This document shows positions 8,489 to 16,931 of a DNA stretch of 64,000 nt, in pieces. Location of the stretch: contig JBLNCN010000011.1 of the NCBI GenBank assembly GCA_050260675.1, positions 434,001 through 498,000 on the forward strand, in the 5' to 3' direction. The first letter of the stretch is position 1, and every line of letters begins with the position of its first letter. The DNA is from JBBDIP01 sp050260675. Its GTDB lineage: Bacteria; Bacillota; Sulfobacillia; Fermentithermobacillales; Fermentithermobacillaceae. The translations under genes and the position numbers were made by a program. The notes under the pieces are model-generated. The model was not told where the DNA came from, did not search any database, and saw nothing but the letters and a program-made list of their open reading frames with translations.

Positions 8489-11080
8489 TTACAGCAGTCC
8501 CAATTCGCGTACCAACTTGACGCACTGGGCGCGGTTTTTGAGCCCCAACTTGCCGTATATGTTTCCCGTATGCGTCTTAACCGTCCGGAGGCTGATGCCG
8601 AGCATATCGCTGATTTCTCTGTTTGTCGCCGCGCCCGCCATCAGCTCAAGCACTTTTTTCTCCTGCGGAGTGAGATGATCCAGTGCTTTTTCGGCCGCTC
8701 CAGCAGCCACCTCGTCGGGCGTCGCCAATGTCCGCATGAGGCTGCCCGGCATCTGTTTCAGCAAACTACCGGCAAATGACTTCCGTTCTTTCATCAGCTG
8801 CTCATCAGACGCTTTTCGCCTCGACTTTATGTAAGCCCGGAGTACTTGAGCCATGGGTGACAGCTCATCCAGATAACTCCTGGTATACCCCTCTTTCATG
8901 CCGATGCTGAGCGACTCGTCCATATACCTGAAAGCACGGAGCGCATGATTTTCCCTGAAAGAAACCAATGCAAGAAGGTTCAATACCTCTACCCGGCTGT
9001 GATGTCTCTTATGATCACCGGTGAACGCAAGCAGTCTTTGCAGAAGAAGATGGGCATCCTGGGTCCGGTTCAGCAGCATCAGGACTCGCGCATATACGAT
9101 CAGCTCAAATTCCATGACTCTATTGATCTCCGCGTATATGTTGAGTTTGCTGGAGAGAACCCATTCCTGCACCTTATCGGTGTATCCGGTATCGACAAGA
9201 AGCCTGCACCTGAAAGCGCGGAGCAAATAGTTCCAGTGTGACTTCCCGGCACCCGAAAGCTGCTTTTCGCATTCTTCAAGGGCGGCAAGAGCGCCGGCGA
9301 TATCTCCGCTTGCCCGTTTCACCCGTGCGATGTCCACCATGGCAGGGACAAGAGCGCCGGAACAGTTCGCTTCCCGCGCTTCTTCCTGCGCTCTCAGCAA
9401 GTAGGATAGGGCTTCCTCTAATCGATTGCTTTCGTACAGGTATTCTCCTACTGCAAGGGGCGCATAGCCCGGGTTTTTCGAAATCAACTTGCGATAGTCC
9501 GCGATCATCAAGCCGTATTTTTCTGGCTCCTCTTTGACCAAAGCTGTCACACTGCTGATGGGGCAGCGGTAAAAGTAAATGTCCGCGGTGTTGAAATCGT
9601 TATATTCCGGCATCTTGTAGTATTTGCCCCCGTCGGTTTCAGCCGCCGAAAAGACCAGCGATGCAACAAACGCGATGTTGCCTTCCCGGACGAACAGGTT
9701 GGCCTCAGCCATCGTGCATACCGTCCGGCTGTAATTGCTCCATTCGGGGCTGGAGGCGTATTGGTAGTCGTCCTTCAGGGCTTTCATCCTGTCGATCCAG
9801 TGCCGCGACAGTTGATACTGCCCGGTTTCGGCATAATACTTGGCATATATCCCGGCGATCTTGAAGCTGTTGTCCCTATACTCTCCAGGAAGCCGCTCTA
9901 TCCACGACAGCAGCCTGCCAAAATCATTCCTGTTGATCAGGTGGTCAATGCGGTGCTCAATCAGCTCAAAGGCTTCCCTGTATAGACTGCCATTTAGAAA
10001 GTGCTCGATGGCTTCCGCGATCAGGCCCCGGTCCTGAAACCATAAAGCTGCTCTAGCATGAAGACGGGGGATTTCATCTGGGGCAGTCTCCTGAAGCAGC
10101 TCTCCGAGGAACCTCCGAAACAAGTAGTGATATCTGTGCTCCTGCCGTTGCTCATCCAGAGCAATAAGGAACCCGCTCCCCTCACCGATTTCCTTCAGCA
10201 TCCTTCCGCCATTGCCGTCCCCCGTGACAGCATCGCACAAATCTTCGGAGATGGTGTCCAGAATGGAGGTCCTCATTGCAAATCTCAGCTTTTCAGGCCT
10301 CCAGGTGCAAATCACCTCGTCCCTAAGGTACTGGCCAATATCCCTGCTGGACCTTGTAAGAGCAGCAATTGCGTCGTGTCTTCCGCCGGCATCCTCCATG
10401 GACATGGCTACAGCCACCAGCGCAGCAGCCCAGCCCTCGGTGAATCTCTCCACCTTTTCCAGATCGGTGTTTTCAAGAGCGATTCCCCTCGCCTGGTAGA
10501 ACCGAATTATCTCTTCCTCGTCAAAACGCAGATCTTCTTCCTCCAGCCTACGTACCTGCCATTTGATCCTGTGCCTGGCCAGGTCTATTTCAGGCTCAGT
10601 CCGGCTGATAAGAACGAGGTGCATCTGAGGGGGAAGATAGTCAATCAAATAGGATAATCCCTCCAAAATGGAAGGGTCCGTAATCAGGTGAAGGTCGTCC
10701 AGCACCAGCAGGAAGTCTGATTGGACCTCCGACAGGCGGTCGATGAGGATGTTGATGTGGACGCCGGCATTCAAGAGTTCCCGGGAAGAAAGAACATAAT
10801 CCGTATCTTTCCTTATCCCGACCGCGATACTCTCCAGGGAGGCACAGACATAATGCCAGAATGTCACGGGATCATTGTCCTGGGAGTCCAGTGACAGCCA
10901 CGCATATGGGAGGCCGCATTTGCCCAGCCAGTCAAGAACTGCGGTGGTTTTGCCAGAGCCCGCGGACGCCACGACCAGTGTCAGCCTGCATTCTCGCGCA
11001 CGCTGGAGATTGATCATAAGCCTATCCCTGCTGACGACATTCTTGCTGACGGCTGGTGCATGAAGCTTAGTCTTGAGCAA
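8489..11080 (-). CDS. MalT-type large LuxR-family transcription activator
   Basis: 863 residues with the LAL/MalT layout: an N-terminal ATPase domain with Walker A ASAGSGKTTAV (about residue 40) and Walker B LLVLDDLHL, a long helical TPR-like sensor region, and a C-terminal LuxR helix-turn-helix beginning LTPQEKKVLELMAGAATNRE with TVKTHTGNIYGKLG. These regulators bind ATP and an inducer, form oligomers and activate transcription. Start: TTG at 11080, six bases after AGGAGGT. It sits directly upstream of, and on the same strand as, the LRR/SLH surface gene, which is its most likely target (inference). Like that gene it looks less GC-rich than its surroundings. Confidence 0.93.
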   Translation of the reverse strand: MLKTKLHAPAVSKNVVSRDRLMINLQRARECRLTLVVASAGSGKTTAVLDWLGKCGLPYAWLSLDSQDNDPVTFWHYVCASLESIAVGIRKDTDYVLSSRELLNAGVHINILIDRLSEVQSDFLLVLDDLHLITDPSILEGLSYLIDYLPPQMHLVLISRTEPEIDLARHRIKWQVRRLEEEDLRFDEEEIIRFYQARGIALENTDLEKVERFTEGWAAALVAVAMSMEDAGGRHDAIAALTRSSRDIGQYLRDEVICTWRPEKLRFAMRTSILDTISEDLCDAVTGDGNGGRMLKEIGEGSGFLIALDEQRQEHRYHYLFRRFLGELLQETAPDEIPRLHARAALWFQDRGLIAEAIEHFLNGSLYREAFELIEHRIDHLINRNDFGRLLSWIERLPGEYRDNSFKIAGIYAKYYAETGQYQLSRHWIDRMKALKDDYQYASSPEWSNYSRTVCTMAEANLFVREGNIAFVASLVFSAAETDGGKYYKMPEYNDFNTADIYFYRCPISSVTALVKEEPEKYGLMIADYRKLISKNPGYAPLAVGEYLYESNRLEEALSYLLRAQEEAREANCSGALVPAMVDIARVKRASGDIAGALAALEECEKQLSGAGKSHWNYLLRAFRCRLLVDTGYTDKVQEWVLSSKLNIYAEINRVMEFELIVYARVLMLLNRTQDAHLLLQRLLAFTGDHKRHHSRVEVLNLLALVSFRENHALRAFRYMDESLSIGMKEGYTRSYLDELSPMAQVLRAYIKSRRKASDEQLMKERKSFAGSLLKQMPGSLMRTLATPDEVAAGAAEKALDHLTPQEKKVLELMAGAATNREISDMLGISLRTVKTHTGNIYGKLGLKNRAQCVKLVRELGLL

Positions 11081-11139
11081 ATGGCGACCTCCTTTCCTTT
11101 GAAATGTTCGACGCGCGCGAACGGTTCCTTCCTAATCGC

Positions 11140-12405
11140 CTAGATTAGAGCAGTCTCGGGGGCGTCTGTGAGTTCTGCGTCATCTCTCATGTGAGGGATC
11201 CGCAGCATTACCGCAAACGTGGCGACCGCCAAGCCGTAGATCCCGAACGCCAGCATGAGGGGCAGCGAGTACATCTTGCGATGCAGGAAGGACCCTCCGA
11301 TCTTGCCGCCCACAGCCCACAACACGTTTCGTGCCAGGTTCGTCGCCGCGTTCACGGTACCCCGCTGCGACGGGTCAACCTTCTCCATCGTGTAAGTATC
11401 TATGAGCGGGTACGGCATGTTGGCCAGCGTCCCGCGCAGCACGTAGCCGAAAAGGAACACGCTCATGTTGGGCGCAAACGCCAGGATGGCGTAGGCGGCG
11501 AGAGCCAGGCTTTGGATTAGAGTCGCGCCCGCCAGGTTGCCGCGCTTCTCAGCAAGTTTCGGGATCACCAGGACACCTAGAGCTATGGCTACGTCTTGGG
11601 TGGTGAACACCCACCCTATCGCGTGCGCCGGCATCTGGTATCTTTGGTTCATAATCACGTTCGCGAACGGGATGAACAGCGAAGCCGCGAGGCCGACAAA
11701 GGCTGAGTTCATGCAAAGACCCAGCACCGTCCCCGGTTGCGAGAATCGGATGGCAAACCCCTTTGCTTTGGGTGCCTCCACCTCGGGGCTCTCCTTCACG
11801 CGCAGGACGGCCAGACCGCCTGCCCAGAACATGGCGACGCTGACCATGAGAGCAGCCCTATAGGCGGCCGCTGTTTCGGCGCCTGAGGATACAAGCGGCC
11901 CAAGCAATCGCGGCAGATAACCTGCGGCAGCCATACCCAGCGCCGGACCAGCCATGTAGATCGCGGACGTGATCGAGAACAAATGGGTCCTGCACTCGGG
12001 CGGAGTGTTCTCAGTCAGATAGGGGAACTCGGAACCGACTATGATCGCCAGCCCCAGGCTCTGGACGGCGTACAGCATGAGTAGCACAACCGGGTTACTC
12101 GAAAACAAAAGGCCGGTGAAGGGCAGATTGATCATGACATAACCTGCCTTGACCAGTACGTGTTTCGGAGTGCGGTCCGCCAGCATGCCGAAGGGCAGCA
12201 CCAGCAGCCCCAGGCCGATCGACTGCACAAACACCGTGGAGCCCAGGAAGTTCTCATCCAGCCCAATCTTCAGGAAGTACAGGTTCATGAGCACTGAGAC
12301 TATGCCGTTGGCAACCGAGTTGACGGCATAGTAGATAAGCATCAGTCGGACGTTCCTGTTGAAGGAACGGAAAGCGTTTTTGTAGTCGGAGATCATTGAT
12401 GCCAT
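11140..12405 (-). CDS. MFS transporter
   Basis: 421 residues with about 12 hydrophobic helices. The MFS loop 2-3 signature appears as PFGMLADRTPKHVLVKAGY. Helices cover both halves with a cytoplasmic loop around KESPEVEAPKAKG. Probably a drug or metabolite exporter; the substrate is unknown. I place the start at the ATG at 12405, preceded by GGAGGTGA; the frame is open for 51 more codons upstream but that stretch is unlike a membrane protein and overlaps leader RNA. A 414-base leader with a strong terminator hairpin precedes it, which suggests attenuation. Confidence 0.88.
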   Translation of the reverse strand: MASMISDYKNAFRSFNRNVRLMLIYYAVNSVANGIVSVLMNLYFLKIGLDENFLGSTVFVQSIGLGLLVLPFGMLADRTPKHVLVKAGYVMINLPFTGLLFSSNPVVLLMLYAVQSLGLAIIVGSEFPYLTENTPPECRTHLFSITSAIYMAGPALGMAAAGYLPRLLGPLVSSGAETAAAYRAALMVSVAMFWAGGLAVLRVKESPEVEAPKAKGFAIRFSQPGTVLGLCMNSAFVGLAASLFIPFANVIMNQRYQMPAHAIGWVFTTQDVAIALGVLVIPKLAEKRGNLAGATLIQSLALAAYAILAFAPNMSVFLFGYVLRGTLANMPYPLIDTYTMEKVDPSQRGTVNAATNLARNVLWAVGGKIGGSFLHRKMYSLPLMLAFGIYGLAVATFAVMLRIPHMRDDAELTDAPETALI

Positions 12406-12819
12406 GGAAGTCACCTCCAGGATGCAACGTACCTGGTACCGGACTCCGGCCGTCGCGCCGGAGACCTCCTTTGGACGCCTGCAGCCTTCGGTGCCCACGC
12501 CGGCCCTCGGAGGTCTCGTCGCGCAAAGCCTGGGACGGCACAGTGACGCAAAGGCCAAGAGGATGTTGGGGCAAGTAGAAGAGCCACAGGCTGCTACCTG
12601 TGGCTCGCGGGTTCGACCTAAAGCTGGTTGAACGGAGCCGCAGGCAGCCTAGCGGCGGCCTTTGCCGCCATGGACACGCGAGTAGCTTCTCATTCGTCCG
12701 ATGGCTCCTTTCGCTGGCTCCTGCGGGGACGCACCTCTGCGCGACCCGCGGATGCAACCATAGGATCCTACCACGCCAAGGTTTGTACTTGCAAGCACAT
12801 CCTGCATGAGCTGCATGAG
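12406..12819 (-). other. Long leader of the MFS gene, candidate attenuator RNA
   Basis: No protein-coding gene is recognised here. Read as minus-strand RNA there are several hairpins: GCGGG..CCCGC enclosing CGCA..TGCG near 12750-12725, GGCGGC/GCCGCC near 12665-12652, and a perfect terminator-like stem at 12606-12581. A segment at 12649-12635 is complementary to the 5' arm and loop of that stem and could act as antiterminator. The upstream part does not match any riboswitch class I can recognise. It could also simply be the 3' end of the transporter transcript that precedes it. Confidence 0.5.
12581..12606 (-). terminator. Intrinsic terminator in MFS leader
   Basis: On the minus strand GAGCCACAGG pairs perfectly with CCTGTGGCTC (10 bp, loop TAGCAG), followed by TTCTACTT. 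It is 176 bases upstream of the MFS start and 214 bases after the end of the MATE/ANK-like gene, so it either ends that transcript or regulates the MFS gene. Confidence 0.75.
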
Positions 12820-14244
12820 TTAGGAGGACCCGGCCACTCTGGCGCCCGTCGAGACCGGCTGTATGAGGTCTTTGAACTCAGGAGAGGTGCGGATGACCCT
12901 GTAGGATATCACGGCTTCGATGAATGGACCGGTCGCTAAGGCGGCGGCGCCGGCGATCCCTCCGATGGACGGGAACAGCTTGACCAGCACAATCGCAATG
13001 ATGCAGGTCGAGCCCATGTTGATGAGTTTGGCCATGGTAACCGTGGAGGCCCTTCTCCTCATCATGAGCACACCGCTGTAGAATTCCATGGAAGCGGCGG
13101 TAGGGGCGGTGAACGTCAGTACCGATAGGGTGCGCAGGGCCTCGGCTCCTATGTCCTTTGGCGCGCCGATCACGCTGCCGAAGATCCAAGCCCCAACGGG
13201 CGGAATGCTGCAGATTGCCATGAGGAAGAACCCCAGAGCACCCAGGCCGAGACAGAAGGCCCGCATGGCGCGGAACGACTGCGCGTCCTTAACGTAGACC
13301 ACGACCGCGTGGTAGATGTTGTAAGTGAGCGCGACAAAGATGTAGGAGAAGCTGGCCGCGACCTGATATCCGGCCAGGGTGATGGCTGGATCCAGAGTTC
13401 GCAGCAGGGACGCCGTGAGTACCGGCCTCCCGAAGGTCTGGGCAGAAGCCGCAAATGCCAGCGGTAGCGCGAACTTGAGCACTTGCCGAGACGTAGCAGG
13501 GGTTTCACCCTCCGGCTCATCACTCTGTGGCGGGATCCCAAATCTTACTACAAGAATGGCCAGAACTGCCTCGGTCGTTATGCCCGACACCAGGATGGTG
13601 GCCCCGACGGGCCCGGCAGGCCAGATTCCGGGCAGGAACATGGCCACGCCGAACATGACGGCCACCCGGACCAGCATGTTGACGGTGAGCCAATACGTCT
13701 TCTTGGCGAGTACAATGCGCGGCTGGAACAACGACCTTACGGCCGAGGTGGTCGGCCACAGTATGAACACCCGGAAGGACGCTACCGCAAACGGGTAGAC
13801 ACTGTCAGGGACACGCAGGAGCTGCTTAAACACGTAGGATGCCAGCGGGGTCCAGGCCACTATCGCGTACGCCGACAGCAGTATCGACAGAATAGCCAAG
13901 GACACCTTGTAGACGGACCCCAGAGACCGTTTCCCCCGGATGAAAGTAAGGCCCATCCGCTGCATTCCGTAGCAGGGGGATTCGAGGATCTGCCCGACGC
14001 TGTAGGCGGTGGAATAGGCGGCTAGAGCCGCCACGGGATCTGCAGTCCTCGAGACCGCGCCGGAGATCACCGAATGCGTGACCATCATGAGCACCGAAGT
14101 AGCGGCCAAAGGGATATAGAATTTCAGTACGTCACCTATTCTTGCGTTCGCCTGGTCCGGCAATTCGTGAGCCCCATTTCCCCCGCTGCTCATCCCGCTG
14201 CTCACCTGCGCCATTCGGGCAGGCCGATCGTCTTCCAACCGCAT
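12820..14244 (-). CDS. MATE/ANK-like multidrug or small-molecule exporter
   Basis: 474 residues with about 12 membrane helices after a 40-residue polar N-terminus. The opening IPLAATSVLMMVTHSVISG, a proline-acidic loop (ADPVAALAAY) and ESPCYGM resemble the MOP superfamily, nearer to ANK-like and MatE proteins than to polysaccharide flippases. The second half repeats the first (LKFALPLAFAASAQTFGRP). The substrate is unknown. A modest ribosome site precedes the ATG at 14244. It diverges from the lysine-riboswitch operon and lies upstream of the MFS gene on the same strand. Confidence 0.8.
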   Translation of the reverse strand: MRLEDDRPARMAQVSSGMSSGGNGAHELPDQANARIGDVLKFYIPLAATSVLMMVTHSVISGAVSRTADPVAALAAYSTAYSVGQILESPCYGMQRMGLTFIRGKRSLGSVYKVSLAILSILLSAYAIVAWTPLASYVFKQLLRVPDSVYPFAVASFRVFILWPTTSAVRSLFQPRIVLAKKTYWLTVNMLVRVAVMFGVAMFLPGIWPAGPVGATILVSGITTEAVLAILVVRFGIPPQSDEPEGETPATSRQVLKFALPLAFAASAQTFGRPVLTASLLRTLDPAITLAGYQVAASFSYIFVALTYNIYHAVVVYVKDAQSFRAMRAFCLGLGALGFFLMAICSIPPVGAWIFGSVIGAPKDIGAEALRTLSVLTFTAPTAASMEFYSGVLMMRRRASTVTMAKLINMGSTCIIAIVLVKLFPSIGGIAGAAALATGPFIEAVISYRVIRTSPEFKDLIQPVSTGARVAGSS

Positions 14245-14269
14245 TCGCTACCTGCCCTGAAAAAACCTG

Positions 14270-14298
14270 TTGACGGTGCCGCGGTCTCCACCTATGAT
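14270..14298 (+). promoter_or_regulatory. Sigma-A promoter of the lysine transporter operon
   Basis: TTGACG (14270-14275), a 17-base spacer, and TATGAT (14293-14298). Transcription from here would start about 40 bases before the lysine aptamer. Confidence 0.85.
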
Positions 14299-14340
14299 GT
14301 TGCCAAACTTAATACCGACTGGAAATCGCCTCATCCTGAA

Positions 14341-14488
14341 GCCAAGGGTGAGGTAGAGGCGCGGAGCGTGTGGTACCCCATCGGAGGCCGGAAGCCTGTG
14401 AAGAGGGGGAAGGACACATATCCGCCGAAGCCGCGGGCGCCAAACCCAAGGCTGGGCCTGCACCGCACTAGATGCAGGACTGTCACCG
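14341..14488 (+). ncRNA. Lysine riboswitch (L box)
   Basis: Conserved L-box strings appear in order: GGTGAGGTAGAGGCGCG, GTGGTACC, GAAGAGGGGGAAGGACACAT, CCGCCGAAGC, CCAAACC, GGCTGGGCCTGCAC and GTGCAGGACTGTCACC (with the arm sequence between the last two diverging slightly). The closing stem is GGTGA (14347-14351) with TCACC (14483-14487). It precedes an amino-acid ABC transporter operon and identifies its substrate as lysine. Confidence 0.93.
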
Positions 14489-14512
14489 GAAAGAACCCCC
14501 ATCTTCCGGTGA
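14483..14512 (+). promoter_or_regulatory. Hairpin competing with lysine-riboswitch P1
   Basis: TCACCGGAA (14483-14491) pairs perfectly with TTCCGGTGA (14504-14512), nine base pairs. Its 5' arm contains the 3' strand of the aptamer P1, so the two structures exclude each other. No T-run follows, so it is not a terminator. The released TGAAGC (14510-14515) can pair with GCTTCA directly after the ribosome site GGAGG, suggesting translational control (inference). Confidence 0.65.
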
Positions 14513-14609
14513 AGCGCTATCTCACGCGGGGGGAGGGAGTGGAGCTGGTCCGCCTGCGCTCGCCACGCACGGCAAACCCAACTCAAACAAACGGAGGCTT
14601 CAAGATAAG

Positions 14610-15383
14610 ATGCGATTCACCGAAAGGTTCTTCCTGGTTCTCTTGGTCATTGCCCTGCTCATCCCCCTGAGTCTGTCCGGCTGTCAGAAGGCGGCTGAAG
14701 ATACCAGCCTCTCAGACATCAAGAAGAGTGGCACCATCGTTGTCGCTACAGACGACACCTATCCCCCGCTCGAGTACAACGAAGACGGCAAGATAGTCGG
14801 TTACGACATGGACTTCATGTCGGAGATCGCCTCTCGATTGGGCGTCAAAGTCGAGTTCGTATCTACGAAGTGGGACGGCCTCCTCACCGGCCTCATCGGA
14901 AAGCAGTATGACGCCGTGATTTCCTCAATGAACGTGACCGAGGAACGCCTCAAGGAAGCCGCGTTCGTTGAATACCAGCGGTGGTCTCAAGTCATCGTGG
15001 TCTCCCCTTCGGCTCCCGAGGCAAAGACGCTGGCCGACCTTGAAGGCAAGAGGATTGCCGTCCAAATCTCCACCACCAGCGAAGAGATGGCCAAGACCGT
15101 CAAAGACGCGCATGTAACAAGCTTCGAGAGCTTCGATACCACGTTCATGGAACTGAAGAACGGCCGGGCCGACGCTATCATAATCGACGAGCCGGTGGCC
15201 ATGTACTACCAGAAGCTCGATCCCTCGGCGTTCGTGGTAACCGGCACGGCCAGCGAGAAGGCGCCTGTAGGGATCGCGATCCGGAAAGACGCTTCCGCGC
15301 TGGTAAGCGCCATCACGAAGGCCGTGGAAGATATGCGGAAGGACGGCACGGCAGCACGAATCTACGGCGAGTGGTTCGAATAG
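14610..15383 (+). CDS. Lysine ABC transporter, substrate-binding lipoprotein
   Basis: 257 residues. A lipoprotein signal with lipobox LSLSGC (Cys about 24) is followed by the solute-binding family 3 fold: GTIVVATDDTYPPLEY, VGYDMDFMSEIASRLG, ISSMNVTEER and DAIIIDEPVA. Family members bind polar amino acids and deliver them to a GlnP/HisM-type permease. The upstream lysine riboswitch points to lysine. The ATG at 14610 has GGAGG twelve bases upstream. The stop is followed immediately by the permease ATG. Confidence 0.95.
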   Translation: MRFTERFFLVLLVIALLIPLSLSGCQKAAEDTSLSDIKKSGTIVVATDDTYPPLEYNEDGKIVGYDMDFMSEIASRLGVKVEFVSTKWDGLLTGLIGKQYDAVISSMNVTEERLKEAAFVEYQRWSQVIVVSPSAPEAKTLADLEGKRIAVQISTTSEEMAKTVKDAHVTSFESFDTTFMELKNGRADAIIIDEPVAMYYQKLDPSAFVVTGTASEKAPVGIAIRKDASALVSAITKAVEDMRKDGTAARIYGEWFE

Positions 15384-16046
15384 ATGGACGCGAGAACGCC
15401 ACTCCTTCCGTTCGTCGCCGAAATCGCTCCGCGGCTCTTATCTGCCGCGACGGTGACCATAAGGCTGACTTTCATGGCCATGTTGGTCGGACTCGTGTTC
15501 GGTTCGGTTGCCGCTCTTTTCCGGACCTCCAGGAGCAAGCTCCTGGGGGTCCTCTCCGCCGCCTACGTCACCGTGTTCCGGGGAACACCGCTGGTGGTGC
15601 AGATACTGGTCATCTACTTCGCTCTGCCCCAGATTGGACTGCGTTACGACAAGTTCACGTCTGCCGTCATCGCGTTGGGCGTTAACGCCGGAGCCTACAT
15701 CGCGGAGATCATCCGAGCCGCCATCGAGTCCATCGACAAGGGTCAGATGGAAGCGGCCCGGTCCCTCGGCATGGGGTACGGGCAGGCCATGAGGCGCATC
15801 ATTGTCCCTCAGACCTACCGCCGCCTTCTCCCCCCTCTCGGCAACGAGTTCATCGCGATGTTGAAGGACACCTCGCTCATCGCCCTCATCGGCGGCGAGG
15901 AGCTTACAAGGGCCGGGCAGCACATCATCAGCGCGACCTTCCGGCCGTGGCCCGTCTACCTCTGCGTCGCGGCCATTTACTTGGGGATGACGGCGCTGTT
16001 CTCGGTCCTTACGCGCTACTTCGAGAGGAGACTGCAGAATGGCTGA
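15384..16046 (+). CDS. Lysine ABC transporter, permease
   Basis: 220 residues of the HisM/GlnP (His/Glu/Gln/Arg/opine) permease family, with about five membrane helices. The cytoplasmic EAA loop EAARSLGMGYGQAMRRIIVP, which docks on the ATPase, is clear, as are FRGTPLVVQ and PPLGNEFIAMLKDTSL. It starts directly after the binding-protein stop (TAG-ATG) and overlaps the ATPase gene by eight bases, so the three genes form one unit. One permease gene implies a homodimeric channel. Confidence 0.95.
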   Translation: MDARTPLLPFVAEIAPRLLSAATVTIRLTFMAMLVGLVFGSVAALFRTSRSKLLGVLSAAYVTVFRGTPLVVQILVIYFALPQIGLRYDKFTSAVIALGVNAGAYIAEIIRAAIESIDKGQMEAARSLGMGYGQAMRRIIVPQTYRRLLPPLGNEFIAMLKDTSLIALIGGEELTRAGQHIISATFRPWPVYLCVAAIYLGMTALFSVLTRYFERRLQNG

Positions 16047-16851
16047 TGCGAGGAAGCCCATGGTGGAGTTCCGCGGCGTCAGGAAAAGGTTCGGGACTCT
16101 GGAGGTCCTAAAAGGTATCGACTTCTCTGTGCAGGCGGGCGAGGTCGTGACGGTGATAGGCCCGAGCGGGTCCGGGAAAAGCACGCTCCTACGCTGCGTG
16201 AACTGCCTCGAAACCATCGATGAGGGCGAGATCCTGGTGGACGGGCGCCCGGCTCCTCGCGACGAAGCCGGCTTGAACGGCCTTCGCGCCAAAGTCGGCA
16301 TGGTGTTTCAGCACTTCAACCTCTTTCCGCACATGACCGCGCTCCAGAATGTGATGGAAGGCCCGACACAAGTGAGGAAGATGCCTAGACAAGAGGCCGA
16401 GGGCCTGGCGCTCTCGCTCCTCAACAAGGTGGGCCTCTGCGACAAGACCGTGGCCTATCCCCGCCAGCTGTCGGGTGGCCAGAAGCAGCGGGTCGCCATC
16501 GCCCGGGCCCTGGCCATGGAGCCGAAAGTGATGCTTTTCGATGAGGCCACTTCGGCCCTCGACCCCGAACTGGTGGGCGAAGTGCTTTCGGTCATGAGGT
16601 CTCTGGCCTCTGAGGGCATGACCATGCTGGTCGTGACTCACGAGATGTCCTTTGCCCAGGAGGTCTCCGACCGGGTGATCGTCCTGGTAGACGGCAGGAT
16701 CATTGAAGAAGGCGATCCGGCGTCGGTACTCCGGAACCCTTCCTGCCAAAGGACACGGGAATTTCTTTATCGAGACTTGAGGTTGCCGGCCTCCGGCGGT
16801 GTGAATTGGGCTCCCGCGGGTATCGATACGTGCTCTAGACATGCCTTGTGA
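16039..16851 (+). CDS. Lysine ABC transporter, ATP-binding protein
   Basis: 270 residues, a complete ABC ATPase of the polar amino-acid uptake type: Walker A GPSGSGKST, Q-loop MVFQHFNLFPHMT, signature LSGGQKQR, Walker B VMLFDEATSALDPE and the H-loop VVTHEMSFAQEV. The last 25 residues are an unusual extension beyond the normal family end. It powers lysine uptake with the two preceding gene products and starts inside the permease gene. Confidence 0.95.
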   Translation: MADARKPMVEFRGVRKRFGTLEVLKGIDFSVQAGEVVTVIGPSGSGKSTLLRCVNCLETIDEGEILVDGRPAPRDEAGLNGLRAKVGMVFQHFNLFPHMTALQNVMEGPTQVRKMPRQEAEGLALSLLNKVGLCDKTVAYPRQLSGGQKQRVAIARALAMEPKVMLFDEATSALDPELVGEVLSVMRSLASEGMTMLVVTHEMSFAQEVSDRVIVLVDGRIIEEGDPASVLRNPSCQRTREFLYRDLRLPASGGVNWAPAGIDTCSRHAL

Positions 16852-16931
16852 CTGGCCAGTGCGCGATTGTTTTGGGGGAGTAAGTTCTGAACGTCATACC
16901 GCTGAACTTTGCGGCCATCGGCTTTACGTTC

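Noticed and set aside
12254..12757. 167-codon minus-strand open frame overlapping the MFS leader and N-terminus
   Set aside because: Arginine/proline-rich out-of-frame composition, no ribosome site, and it overlaps the better-supported MFS gene and leader hairpins.
14245..14609. T-box leader or coding extension of the lysine-binding protein
   Set aside because: The strings match an L box in order, and a promoter and ribosome site fit a start at 14610. The frame open from 14472 lies in the leader.
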